From Burkholderia sp. L27(2015) (GTDB lineage Bacteria; Pseudomonadota; Gammaproteobacteria; Burkholderiales; Burkholderiaceae): a DNA stretch of 64,000 nt. A program made the translations under genes and the position numbers. The stretch is from contig NZ_LMUX01000009.1 of assembly GCF_009765705.1 (NCBI RefSeq), forward strand, positions 241,269 through 305,268. The letters are read 5' to 3'. The notes below the pieces were generated by a model. The model did no database searches. It was not told where the DNA came from and worked only from the letters and a program-made list of their open reading frames with translations. Below, in pieces: positions 26,487-35,236 of the stretch (its first letter is position 1; each line of letters begins with the position of its first letter).

Positions 26487-27722
26487 CTAAAGCGTATGCG
26501 ACCTGTCGCCACGCTCGAAACCGGCTAGCGTGCCGTCGATGCCGCGCGAAAACCCGATCACCTTGAACAGCTCGCCCATCTCCGCTTCACTCAACAGCTT
26601 CTGAACCGCGTTGGCCGCCGGCATGAAGGTCCTGATCTGTGTCGGATCTAGCACGCTCAATGCTTCGGTGATGCCGGAATTGATCAGAAACCGCGCCTGC
26701 GACGTATAGCCCAGCAACTCCGCACCACCCTGCAAACCGGCCTCGGCGATAGCGGTGAAATCAACGTGCGCCGTAATATCCTGCAAACCCGGATAAAGAA
26801 ACGGGTCGCCATGCGCGCGATGCCGGTAATGGCACATCAGCGTGCCGCCGGTACGCTGCGGATGCAGATATTCGTGCCGCGGAAAGCCGTAATCAATCAG
26901 GAGCAACGCGCCGCGCCCCAACATCCGGGCGAGGGTGGCGGTAAACGCCGCCGCCGCCGGGCTGGTCTCGGTCAGGTATTCCTCGTCGCCTTCGACCAGC
27001 GCGAGCAGGTCGGCCAGCGTCGCATCAGCGTCAGGACCGGATGTTTCGAGCAATCGGTCAGCCCAAGCGAGGCGGGCGCCACCGTCAGGGTCGCTGTCCG
27101 TATCAAGCGCCACGCCGCGTTCATGCCAAACCCCACCGCTGCGGCGGTACAGCTTCACCGGCATCGCGTCGAGCACCTCATTGCCCAGCATCACGCCGTC
27201 AAACTGCTCCGGCAACGCATCCAACCACTCCACCCGCGCAAGCAGCGACCCATCACCTGCGCCCGCAGCCGCCAACGTAGCGCGCTGGCGTTCGCGTAAT
27301 TCGCCGGACAGCTCGACGATGGTATAACGTTCGCAGGGAATACCCAGCGCGTCGAGTCCGGTCAGAATGCCGGCGGCGAGCTTGCCGGTGCCGGCGCCGA
27401 ATTCCATCACCTGACGGGTCTGGCTCGCTTGCAGCGCCTCGCCCACCACTCGCGCGAGCGTCTGAGCGAACAAGGGCGTCAACTCCGGCGCAGTAATGAA
27501 ATCGCTACCGTCGTCGGCGCGCCAGCCGAATTTGGCCGCGCCGCCGCTGTAATAACCGAGGCCGGGCGTGTAAAGTGCCCGTTCCATATAGGTATCGAAC
27601 GGCAACCAGCCCCCATTAGCGCGGATTTCCGTGCAGACTTGGGCGAGCAAGGTTTCGGAATGCGCCAACGCGGCGGCATCGGGAACAGGTAAACTGTCGG
27701 GCTTGTGTAAATTCACGATCAT
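26487..27722 (-). CDS. SAM-dependent methyltransferase, MidA/DUF185 family
   Basis: 411 residues from ATG 27722; upstream frame to 27821 is Arg-rich and not conserved. Family blocks are WLPFDTYMERALYTPGLGYY, DFITAPELTPLFAQTLARVV, the SAM-binding EFGAGTGKLAAGIL, VMLGNEVLDAMPV and LLIDYGFPRHEYLHPQRTGG. The human homologue NDUFAF7 methylates an arginine of complex I; the role in bacteria is unsettled. Divergent from folM with only 13 bases between starts, so the promoters must overlap the coding ends. Confidence 0.85.
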   Translation of the reverse strand: MIVNLHKPDSLPVPDAAALAHSETLLAQVCTEIRANGGWLPFDTYMERALYTPGLGYYSGGAAKFGWRADDGSDFITAPELTPLFAQTLARVVGEALQASQTRQVMEFGAGTGKLAAGILTGLDALGIPCERYTIVELSGELRERQRATLAAAGAGDGSLLARVEWLDALPEQFDGVMLGNEVLDAMPVKLYRRSGGVWHERGVALDTDSDPDGGARLAWADRLLETSGPDADATLADLLALVEGDEEYLTETSPAAAAFTATLARMLGRGALLLIDYGFPRHEYLHPQRTGGTLMCHYRHRAHGDPFLYPGLQDITAHVDFTAIAEAGLQGGAELLGYTSQARFLINSGITEALSVLDPTQIRTFMPAANAVQKLLSEAEMGELFKVIGFSRGIDGTLAGFERGDRSHTL

Positions 27723-27735
27723 CTTGGTATTGTAA

Positions 27736-28554
27736 ATGTTCCCATCATCGATACGTCTTCCGGATGCCGCGCCGCGCGTGGCGCTCGTCACCGGCGCAGG
27801 CCAGCGCATCGGTCGCGTCATCGCGCTGGCGCTGGCTGCGCGCGGCTGGGATGTTGCCGTCCATTATGGCAATTCAGGCGACGCCGCGGCGACGGTCGCC
27901 GCTGAAATCGATGCCATGGGCCGCCGCGCCGTCGCGCTCAAAGCCGATCTGGCCGACGAAGCGCAGGTGGCGACCTTGCTGCCGCAGATTGCCGAACTGC
28001 TCGGTCCCGTGACTTGCATCGTCAACAATGCGTCGCTGTTCGAAGAAGACAGCGCCACGGACTTCAATTACCAGACCTTACAGCGTTTGACCGCGGTGAA
28101 CGTCGCGGCGCCCCTGGCGCTAGCCCGCGCACTGTATCAGAGCTTGCCGCCGGAAGCCGACGAAGACGAGAGCCTGCGCGGCGTGGTGATCAACCTGCTA
28201 GACCAGAAGCTGTTCAACCAGAACCCCGATTTTCTGTCCTATACGCTGACCAAGGCGGCGCTGCATACGGCCACCACCACGCTGGCGCAGGCGCTCGCGC
28301 CGCGTGTGCGCGTAGTCGGCGTCGCGCCCGGGCTGACCATGCCGTCGGGCGACCAGACGCCGGCGGACTTTGCCCGGGCGCATCAGCGCACGCCGCTGCG
28401 GCGCGCCTCGCACCCGCAAGACGTCGCGGCGGCCGTCTGTTATCTGGCCGAAGCCCCCGCTGTGACCGGCGCCACGCTGGTGGTCGACGGTGGCCAGCAT
28501 CTACTTCCTTTGCCGCGTGACGTGATGTTCATGACCGGTACGTCATCCACCTGA
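27736..28554 (+). CDS. folM: Dihydromonapterin/dihydrofolate reductase-type SDR (FolM-like)
   Basis: 272 residues. The nucleotide-binding motif reads VTGAGQRIGRVIA; the arginine of TGxxxRxG, instead of glycine, is the mark of pteridine reductases (PTR1, FolM). IVNNASLFEEDS, the catalytic SYTLTKAALH (Y-x3-K) and VRVVGVAPGLTMP follow. It sits directly upstream of folB, another pterin enzyme, which supports a pterin reductase role in the cytoplasm. Confidence 0.82.
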   Translation: MFPSSIRLPDAAPRVALVTGAGQRIGRVIALALAARGWDVAVHYGNSGDAAATVAAEIDAMGRRAVALKADLADEAQVATLLPQIAELLGPVTCIVNNASLFEEDSATDFNYQTLQRLTAVNVAAPLALARALYQSLPPEADEDESLRGVVINLLDQKLFNQNPDFLSYTLTKAALHTATTTLAQALAPRVRVVGVAPGLTMPSGDQTPADFARAHQRTPLRRASHPQDVAAAVCYLAEAPAVTGATLVVDGGQHLLPLPRDVMFMTGTSST

Positions 28555-28591
28555 AGGGCGCTTGCCGCCTCAATTACACTGGACTTTCATC

Positions 28592-28987
28592 ATGCTGAGC
28601 GCCCTGTCCTACCCGCAACTGGCCAATTGTCGCCGCCTGTTTTTGCGTAATTACGAAATCAATATCAACATCGGCGTGCACGAATTCGAAAAGCGCGGCG
28701 AGCAGCGCGTGGTGGTCAACGTCGATCTGTTTATTCCGCTCGCGCTCTCGACTCCGGTCGAGGACAAGCTGGCCGAAGTGGTCGATTACGATTTCATCCG
28801 CGAAACCATCGCGCAACGCGTCGCGCAAGGCCACGTGCATCTGCAGGAAACGCTGTGCGACGACGTGGCGCGCATCATGCTGGCTCACCCGCAGGTGCGC
28901 GGCGTGCGGGTGTCGACCGAGAAACCCGACGTGTACACGGATTGCGAAGCCGTGGGCGTCGAAGTGTTCCGGATCAAGGAGGAATGA
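28592..28987 (+). CDS. folB: Dihydroneopterin aldolase
   Basis: 131 residues from ATG 28592. Splits dihydroneopterin to 6-hydroxymethyl-dihydropterin and glycolaldehyde in folate synthesis. Family features are [57 protein letters not shown] and [19 protein letters not shown]. The stop overlaps the ttcA start (GAATGA), so translation is coupled. Confidence 0.93.
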   Translation: MLSALSYPQLANCRRLFLRNYEININIGVHEFEKRGEQRVVVNVDLFIPLALSTPVEDKLAEVVDYDFIRETIAQRVAQGHVHLQETLCDDVARIMLAHPQVRGVRVSTEKPDVYTDCEAVGVEVFRIKEE

Positions 28988-30048
28988 AAATGCTTCCGGA
29001 AGAGATACACGCGCAGGCCCCCGCGGCTACGCCCACGCGTCACCAGCAAAAAGCCGACTACGAAAACAACAAGCTGCACAAGCGGCTTGCGCGCCTGGTC
29101 GGCCAGGCGATCGGCGATTTCAACATGATCGAAGAGGGCGACCGGGTCATGGTGTGCGTGTCGGGCGGCAAGGATAGCTACGCCTTGCTGGAAATTCTGA
29201 TGCGCCTGCGCGAACGTGCGCCGATTAATTTCGACATCATCGCCGTCAACCTCGACCAGAAGCAGCCCGGATTCCCCGAGCATGTGCTGCCGCAGTACTT
29301 GAGCGGGCTGGGCATTCCGTATCACATCGAAAACCAGGATACCTATAGCATCGTCAAGCGCCTGGTCCCGGAAGGCAAAACCACGTGTTCCCTGTGTTCG
29401 CGGCTGCGGCGCGGCATTCTGTACCGGGTCGCCGACGAGCTGGGGGCGACCAAGATTGCACTGGGGCATCACCGTGACGACATACTCGAGACCTTGTTCC
29501 TGAACCTGTTCTACGCGGCGAAGATGAAAGGCATGCCGGCCAAGTTGCAGTCCGACGACGGCCGCCACATCGTGATACGCCCGCTGGCGTATGTGAAAGA
29601 GGTCGATCTGGAGAGGTATGCGGAACTGCGCGAATACCCGATCATTCCCTGCACTTTGTGCGGCAGCCAGCCCAACTTGAAGCGCGCCGAGATGAAAGCG
29701 ATGATTCGGGATTGGGAAAAGCGCTACCCGGGCCGCATCGAAAGCCTTTTCAATGCGATGTCCCATGTGGTGCCCTCGCATTTGATGGACCGCTCGCTGC
29801 ATCCTTTCACCGAATTGCGGGCAACGGGCGTGACCGACGCGAACGGCGATCTGGCGTTCGACGAAGCCAGCGACGACAGCGCATGCGCCAGCACGGAAAT
29901 GGGCGCGTCGGCGGCCGCGGCATGGGACGACTCATCGGCAGCGGTATCGGCCGCGTCGGGGCCCGGCTCAGCGGCCCGGTCGACAGCCGCCTCGGCGGGT
30001 GAATCCGTGATTCGCTTCGATCGGAGTTTTAATCGGTTCAACGACTGA
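28984..30048 (+). CDS. ttcA: tRNA 2-thiocytidine biosynthesis protein TtcA
   Basis: 354 residues from ATG 28984, overlapping the folB stop. Thiolates cytidine 32 of certain tRNAs using ATP and an Fe-S cluster. The PP-loop [13 protein letters not shown], the paired cysteines of [14 protein letters not shown] and [12 protein letters not shown], and [16 protein letters not shown] are all present. The last ~55 residues after LRATGVTD are Ser/Ala-rich ([11 protein letters not shown]-type) and longer than in many TtcA proteins, probably a disordered tail ending [12 protein letters not shown]. Confidence 0.93.
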   Translation: MKMLPEEIHAQAPAATPTRHQQKADYENNKLHKRLARLVGQAIGDFNMIEEGDRVMVCVSGGKDSYALLEILMRLRERAPINFDIIAVNLDQKQPGFPEHVLPQYLSGLGIPYHIENQDTYSIVKRLVPEGKTTCSLCSRLRRGILYRVADELGATKIALGHHRDDILETLFLNLFYAAKMKGMPAKLQSDDGRHIVIRPLAYVKEVDLERYAELREYPIIPCTLCGSQPNLKRAEMKAMIRDWEKRYPGRIESLFNAMSHVVPSHLMDRSLHPFTELRATGVTDANGDLAFDEASDDSACASTEMGASAAAAWDDSSAAVSAASGPGSAARSTAASAGESVIRFDRSFNRFND

Positions 30049-30157
30049 AATTCGACTAAAAGGCCCGGCGTAGCAGGGTTTATCGCAGTGCACAGTGCGG
30101 TGGGCGACAGCGCGGCCCCATGCTAGAATTGCCCGTCCAATTCCCTCGAGCGACCCC

Positions 30158-31522
30158 GTGAACATTGTGATTCTGGCCGCGGGCGCAGGCAAACGCATGC
30201 GCTCCGCCTTGCCCAAAGTGCTTCACCCGGTGGCCGGTTTGCCGCTGCTTTCGCATGTGATCGAAACGGCGCGCAGCCTGAAACCGGCGCGCATCGTCGT
30301 TGTGATCGGGCACGGCGCGCAAGCAGTACGCGAGCGGGTCGCGGCGCACGACATCCAATTCGCGACGCAGGACCGGCAACTGGGAACGGGCCATGCGGTG
30401 CAGCAGGCGCTGCCTTTGCTGGACCCGAAGGTTCCGACCATGGTGCTCTACGGCGATGTACCGCTGACGCGCGCCAGCACCTTGCAGCGCCTGGCGGAAG
30501 CTGCCGGCGGTTCCCGTTACGCAATCCTTACCGTCGCACTCGGCGACCCAACCGGCTATGGCCGGATCGTGCGTGACACCAATGGACATGTGACACGCAT
30601 CGTCGAGCAAAAAGATGCCAGCCCGAGCGAACTCGAGATCGACGAGGTCAACACGGGCATCATCGTGACGCCGACCGGCAAGTTGACCGGCTGGCTGGCT
30701 TCGCTTAAAAACGACAATGCCCAGGGCGAGTTTTACCTGACCGACGTGGTCGAACGCGCGCTGGCCGACGGCGTAGAAATCGTCACGAGCGCGCCCGATG
30801 CGGTTTGGGAAACGCTGGGCGTGAACAGCAAGAGCCAGTTGGCCGAGCTGGAACGCATCCATCAGGGCAATATCGCGCAGGAACTGCTGGTTGCAGGCGT
30901 GACGCTTGCCGACCCGGCACGTATCGACGTGCGCGGCACGCTGGAATGCGGGCGCGACGTCACGATCGACGTCAACTGTGTGTTCGAGGGGCGAGTGGTG
31001 CTCGGCGACGAGGTTACGGTTGGACCGAACTGCGTGCTGCGGGATGTGACCGTGGGCGCGGGCACCCGCATCGACGCGTTTTCTCATCTGGAACAGGCCA
31101 GCATCGGCGCGTCCGCTGTGATCGGGCCCTATGCGCGGTTGCGCCCGGGCGCGAAATTGAGCGACGGCGTGCATATCGGCAATTTCGTCGAGGTCAAGAA
31201 TGCCACGTTGGGCGCGGGCTCCAAGGCCAACCATCTGGCCTATGTCGGGGATTCGGATGTGGGTGCGCGCGTGAATATTGGCGCTGGCACCATCACCTGT
31301 AATTACGACGGTGCGAACAAGCACCGTACGATCATCGAAGACGACGTGTTCATCGGCTCCGACACGCAATTGGTCGCGCCGGTACGCGTCGGCCGCGGCG
31401 TGACGATCGCTGCAGGCACAACGGTGTGGAAGGATGTACCGGCCGACACGCTGGTGTTGAACGAAAAAACGCAGATCGCCAAGTCTGGTTACGTCCGACC
31501 GGTGAAGAAGAAAGCAGGTTAA
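30158..31522 (+). CDS. glmU: Bifunctional UDP-GlcNAc pyrophosphorylase / glucosamine-1-phosphate N-acetyltransferase
   Basis: 454 residues from GTG 30158, which places the conserved [13 protein letters not shown] at the N-terminus; E. coli GlmU is 456. The N-terminal uridyltransferase shows [25 protein letters not shown] and LYGDVPL. The C-terminal left-handed beta-helix carries hexapeptide repeats and [35 protein letters not shown] for acetyl transfer. Makes UDP-GlcNAc for peptidoglycan and LPS; glmS follows 86 bases downstream and supplies its glucosamine phosphate. Confidence 0.95.
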   Translation: MNIVILAAGAGKRMRSALPKVLHPVAGLPLLSHVIETARSLKPARIVVVIGHGAQAVRERVAAHDIQFATQDRQLGTGHAVQQALPLLDPKVPTMVLYGDVPLTRASTLQRLAEAAGGSRYAILTVALGDPTGYGRIVRDTNGHVTRIVEQKDASPSELEIDEVNTGIIVTPTGKLTGWLASLKNDNAQGEFYLTDVVERALADGVEIVTSAPDAVWETLGVNSKSQLAELERIHQGNIAQELLVAGVTLADPARIDVRGTLECGRDVTIDVNCVFEGRVVLGDEVTVGPNCVLRDVTVGAGTRIDAFSHLEQASIGASAVIGPYARLRPGAKLSDGVHIGNFVEVKNATLGAGSKANHLAYVGDSDVGARVNIGAGTITCNYDGANKHRTIIEDDVFIGSDTQLVAPVRVGRGVTIAAGTTVWKDVPADTLVLNEKTQIAKSGYVRPVKKKAG

Positions 31523-31608
31523 AGAAGCAAGCCGAGTATCGAGTTCCCGCAATACACCCCGCGCGTGGACACGCGCCTGGCAAGCAGTCAATTTAGAGGA
31601 ATCAAACC

Positions 31609-33426
31609 ATGTGTGGCATTGTTGGCGCAGTAGCGCAACGCAATATCGTTCCGATCCTCGTTGAAGGTCTGCGTCGCCTCGAATATCGCGGCTACGACTC
31701 ATGCGGCGTGGCCGTGCTGGCTAACGGCGAGTTGCAGCGTGCACGCAGCGTTGCGCGCGTCGCCGACCTGGACGCCCAGGTGCGCGAGACGGGGCTCGAA
31801 GGTACGACCGGCATCGCCCACACGCGCTGGGCGACGCACGGCGCGCCGGTTACGCACAATGCGCATCCGATCTTCTCGCGTGACTCGATCGGGCTGGTGC
31901 ATAACGGCATCATCGAGAATTACGAGAGCCTGCGCGAAGTGCTGCGTGGCAAGGGATATGAGTTCGTCAGCCAGACCGATACGGAAGTTATCGCTCACTT
32001 GGTTCACAGTGTGTACCGCGGCAATCTGTTCGATGCTGTGCGCGAGACGGTCAAGCAACTACATGGGGCTTATGCGATTGCGGTTTACTGCAAAGACGAG
32101 CCGCAGCGTGTGGTCGGTGCTCGCCAGGGTTCGCCGTTGGTGGTTGGCGTGGGCGAGGGCGAAAACTTCCTGGCCTCCGATGCGTTGGCGCTGGCCGGCA
32201 CCACGGACCGTTTCATCTTCCTCGAAGAGGGCGACGTGGTGGAGTTGTCGTTGGAACAGGTTCGGGTTGTCGATCGCGAGGGCAACGTGGCGCACCGCGA
32301 AATTCGTCAGGTGGCTTCTTATGGCGGCGCGGTGGAGCTAGGCCCGTATCGTCACTTCATGCAGAAGGAAATCTTCGAGCAGCCGCGTGCGATTACCGAC
32401 ACGATTCCGGCTGTTGATTCGCTCACGCCTAGCTTGTTTGGTGAGAAGGCTGATGAGATTTTCCCGAAGATCGATAGTCTGCTGATACTTGCCTGCGGAA
32501 CCAGTTATTACTCGGGTATGACGGCCAAGTACTGGCTTGAGTCGATCGCGGGTATTCCGACGCAGGTCGAAATTGCCAGTGAATATCGGTATCGCGATTC
32601 GGTGCCTAACCCGAAAGCGTTAGTGGTTGTAATCTCGCAATCGGGTGAGACCGCCGATACCATGGCTGCGCTCAAGCATGCGCAAAGCTTGGGGCATCAA
32701 CATACGCTTGCGATTTGCAATGTGGCTACGAGCGCTATGGTTCGGCTCACCGCGCTGACGTTCCTGACGCATGCCGGTACGGAAATTGGTGTGGCGTCGA
32801 CGAAAGCATTTACGACGCAGTTGACCGCGTTGTTTATCCTCGCGGTGACTTTGGGCAAGTTGCGCGGGCGTGTGACTGATTCGGCTGAGGCTAATTACCT
32901 CAAGCAATTGCGGCATTTGCCGGCGGCGCTCAATAGCGTGCTGGCGCTGGAGCCGCAGATCATCGCTTGGGCGGAGGATTTCTCGAAGAAGGAAAATGCG
33001 TTGTTCTTGGGCCGCGGGTTGCATTACCCGATCGCGCTTGAGGGTGCGCTCAAGCTTAAGGAAATTTCGTATATTCACGCTGAGGCTTACCCTGCCGGGG
33101 AGCTTAAGCATGGGCCGCTGGCGTTGGTGACTGAGGCGATGCCGGTGGTGACGGTGGCGCCGAACGATACGCTGTTGGAGAAGCTCAAGTCGAATATGCA
33201 GGAAGTGCGGGCACGTGGTGGTGAGTTGTATGTGTTTGCGGATTCGGATACGCGTATCGTTAATGAAGAGGGTATCCATGTGATTCGGATGCCGGAGCAT
33301 TACGGTATGTTGTCGCCGATTCTGCATACTGTGCCGCTGCAGATGCTGGCGTATCACACGGCAGTGGCGCGTGGGACGGATGTGGATAAGCCGCGGAATT
33401 TGGCTAAGTCGGTTACGGTGGAGTGA
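31609..33426 (+). CDS. glmS: Glucosamine-fructose-6-phosphate aminotransferase (isomerizing)
   Basis: 605 residues, ATG after TAGAGGAATC. Makes glucosamine-6-phosphate from fructose-6-phosphate and glutamine. Catalytic Cys1 follows the initiator ([12 protein letters not shown]), with [20 protein letters not shown] and HNGIIENYE in the glutaminase domain, then two SIS domains ([45 protein letters not shown]) and the conserved end [12 protein letters not shown]. That end is the recognition site for Tn7 TnsD in many bacteria; here 31 bases of it recur at 33769-33799. The DNA downstream is accessory. Confidence 0.97.
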   Translation: MCGIVGAVAQRNIVPILVEGLRRLEYRGYDSCGVAVLANGELQRARSVARVADLDAQVRETGLEGTTGIAHTRWATHGAPVTHNAHPIFSRDSIGLVHNGIIENYESLREVLRGKGYEFVSQTDTEVIAHLVHSVYRGNLFDAVRETVKQLHGAYAIAVYCKDEPQRVVGARQGSPLVVGVGEGENFLASDALALAGTTDRFIFLEEGDVVELSLEQVRVVDREGNVAHREIRQVASYGGAVELGPYRHFMQKEIFEQPRAITDTIPAVDSLTPSLFGEKADEIFPKIDSLLILACGTSYYSGMTAKYWLESIAGIPTQVEIASEYRYRDSVPNPKALVVVISQSGETADTMAALKHAQSLGHQHTLAICNVATSAMVRLTALTFLTHAGTEIGVASTKAFTTQLTALFILAVTLGKLRGRVTDSAEANYLKQLRHLPAALNSVLALEPQIIAWAEDFSKKENALFLGRGLHYPIALEGALKLKEISYIHAEAYPAGELKHGPLALVTEAMPVVTVAPNDTLLEKLKSNMQEVRARGGELYVFADSDTRIVNEEGIHVIRMPEHYGMLSPILHTVPLQMLAYHTAVARGTDVDKPRNLAKSVTVE

Positions 33427-33563
33427 GGGGGCGGAGGGCGTACGGCCAAGTGGTGGAGAGCCCTATTAGTATCGGTTACTGATTTCGGAGTTATCCGTTA
33501 ACGGCATGGGCCGATTGTTCCCAAGACGTTTGCTGACCAAGGTGTTAACGGAAAGTTGGTGCA

Positions 33564-33650
33564 TTTGCTTTGGGGTGCATCGTCCCGCCGAAGTACCCTC
33601 AAATTCCGGGTATTTTCGACGGGCTAGTTGTTTGTCTCTCCGCTAGCCTG
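33564..33650 (+). repeat. Diverged direct repeat, copy 1
   Basis: Runs from TTTGCTTTGGGG to CGCTAGCCTG and aligns over its whole length to 33932-34017 with small gaps. Common blocks include CCGAAG or TCGAAG followed by CTCAAATT, and CGCTAGCC. Confidence 0.7.
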
Positions 33651-33768
33651 CCAGGCGGCAGCCCGAAGACCTATGCCGCAGTCTGTATGTATAGCGAGAG
33701 TGCTGTAGGCTACCCGTCGACCACGGCTTTATAGATACTCGACTGCCGATTGCGAAGTGGTTGTTGCA

Positions 33769-33799
33769 CGGAATCTGGCGAAGTCTGTGACGGTGGAGT
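33769..33799 (+). repeat. Duplicate of the glmS 3' end (attTn7-type sequence)
   Basis: 31 bases matching glmS 33394-33424 at 27 positions, in the same frame sense ([10 protein letters not shown]). It lies 375 bases downstream of the original. It corresponds to the part of glmS recognised by TnsD in Tn7 target selection. Confidence 0.8.
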
Positions 33800-33830
33800 C
33801 GGCGGGTGCCTTCTTCCGCTCTTTAACGGC

Positions 33831-33910
33831 GCACAAAAAAGTTTGTACCCGTACAAAAAAGCCTGTACCTGCACAAAAAAGTCTGTACCTACACAAAAAA
33901 CTTTATACCA
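33831..33910 (+). repeat. Four tandem 20-bp repeats, possible transposon-end binding sites
   Basis: Units start at 33831, 33851, 33871 and 33891 and follow the pattern RYACAAAAAAGYYTGTACCY, the last being the most diverged. Tandem sites, glmS to the left, and partial likeness to the ACAATAAAGTCTTAAACT boxes of the Tn7 right end (14 of 18 bases against the third unit, from memory) suggest a TnsB-binding array. No transposase gene is visible in the window. Confidence 0.55.
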
Positions 33911-33931
33911 ACGGCTACACTTGGACTCGAG

Positions 33932-34017
33932 TTTGCTTTGGGTGGACCGTTCCGTCGAAGTGTCTCAAATTTCGGTGGCCCGTGGAGGGGCTCGTCGTCC
34001 GCCCCGCCGCTAGCCCG
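33932..34017 (+). repeat. Diverged direct repeat, copy 2
   Basis: Partner of 33564-33650; starts TTTGCTTTGGG and ends CGCTAGCCCG. It directly follows the 20-bp array and precedes the DUF2971 gene. Confidence 0.7.
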
Positions 34018-34056
34018 TTTGTCGGCCAGCCTTAAGGAACGGCGTAACGGCAGCCT

Positions 34057-34986
34057 TTACTCCAATTGACGCCCCGAGATCTTTCCTATTGCCATCAGCG
34101 GGTCGAACTGGAAATCGTCCATCGAGAAATGCGACGACTCACGAAGACCAAACGCCGAAATTTCAGAAGAGTCGATTTGGTATCGAACCAATTTGAAACC
34201 ATCGTCGCGTGAACCAATTTGATAAAACTTGGGCCCTTCCGCCAAATCGGCCAATAACTTCACAATCGTCGTGATGATCGAAACGTCGCACCGCAGGCCG
34301 AAATGCACGGAGTCGATTCGAAAGGGTCTGTCCTGCGGGCCGTTTGTCTTAGACACCACGCGCCACTCCTTTTCGTACTTCCACTGTGGCGCCTTTGCAA
34401 AAAAATATTGATCGAAAATCTTCGCCTTGATAGAGGACGAGCGCCGAAGCAGCCATTCAATCAAGTCGCTTACTTTTAAGTATCGGCTCGATTGGTAGTT
34501 CACCGGGCCGAGCATGTCGCATCTATGATCCTCAGTCCTGTACTCGATGCAGATCCCTCTGTGTTCGTTCGCATAATGGCTCCACATCAGGGGATTGTCC
34601 CAATGCGACGCCAGAGACAAGACACCGTGCTCCTTAAATCTTGTCTTAACGAAAGCCTCTATGTCACGAACCAGAAATCTCGTGTAAATCTGTGATCCAT
34701 TCCCTCCGTCGTCATGCGTACCGCCATCCTCGGTCGCGCCGTATCGATAGTGGTTTATCGCATCGATGGCTTTTTCCTTTCCCATTTGCTTGAGAGCAAT
34801 GCTCTTCCAAAGGCGTTCGACATCTTTCCACTCAACGTCGACAAACACGGTCGGGTTGCAGTCGAAGGGGTCGTTGAACGTTGACGGCTTTGCGAAAAAG
34901 ACTTCGGCTTCACTGACCATTCGTAGCGTATAGGTTCCAAATGATCGATATTTGAAGAGGCTGCGAGGCAGGCGTTTCGGGTTCAT
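34057..34986 (-). CDS. DUF2971 family protein, defence-island associated
   Basis: 309 residues from ATG 34986. Typical DUF2971 features: LFKYRSFGTYTLRMV near the N-terminus, FFAKPSTFNDPFDCNP, the core SHWDNPLMWSHYANEHRGIC, IEYR, and YEKEWRVV. The family is widespread near phage-defence genes and mobile elements but its activity is not firmly known. Here it lies 250 bases downstream of the NACHT ATPase gene on the same strand, so it may be an accessory gene of that system or independent. GC is a little lower than in glmS. Confidence 0.75.
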   Translation of the reverse strand: MNPKRLPRSLFKYRSFGTYTLRMVSEAEVFFAKPSTFNDPFDCNPTVFVDVEWKDVERLWKSIALKQMGKEKAIDAINHYRYGATEDGGTHDDGGNGSQIYTRFLVRDIEAFVKTRFKEHGVLSLASHWDNPLMWSHYANEHRGICIEYRTEDHRCDMLGPVNYQSSRYLKVSDLIEWLLRRSSSIKAKIFDQYFFAKAPQWKYEKEWRVVSKTNGPQDRPFRIDSVHFGLRCDVSIITTIVKLLADLAEGPKFYQIGSRDDGFKLVRYQIDSSEISAFGLRESSHFSMDDFQFDPLMAIGKISGRQLE

Positions 34987-35236
34987 TTGACTAGGTTGAG
35001 TAATTAGTAAATATGCGGACGGCCGCCAGAGGTGGCAATGCCAGCCACTTTTTGTAGATCGTGGCGAAACGATACGAACGCGGATCGTGACCAGCAACTT
35101 GCCATCCGCGCAGTGGGATCAAACATTCGGATGTGAGACCGGCGACGTGATGCGAATGTCTGGCATGTACGTCGTCGCCGTCCTAGGAGCCCGAGATTAC
35201 GCATATCAACACGAACGTGAATCCTGCCGCGGCCGA

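Larger units (their letters stand above)
33427..34056. other. Gene-free integration region downstream of glmS
   Basis: 630 bases with no supportable gene. They hold a second copy of the glmS 3' end (33769-33799), four tandem 20-bp repeats (33831-33910), and two diverged copies of an ~86-base segment (33564-33650 and 33932-34017). The same order, glmS end then the 86-base segment, occurs twice, so the region looks like a tandem duplication of the insertion site with the 20-bp array present in only the second copy. Confidence 0.7.

Noticed and set aside
33757-34035. 92-residue frame across the 20-bp array.
   Set aside because: Its start is the duplicated glmS end and its middle is the repeat array; no sign of a real protein.
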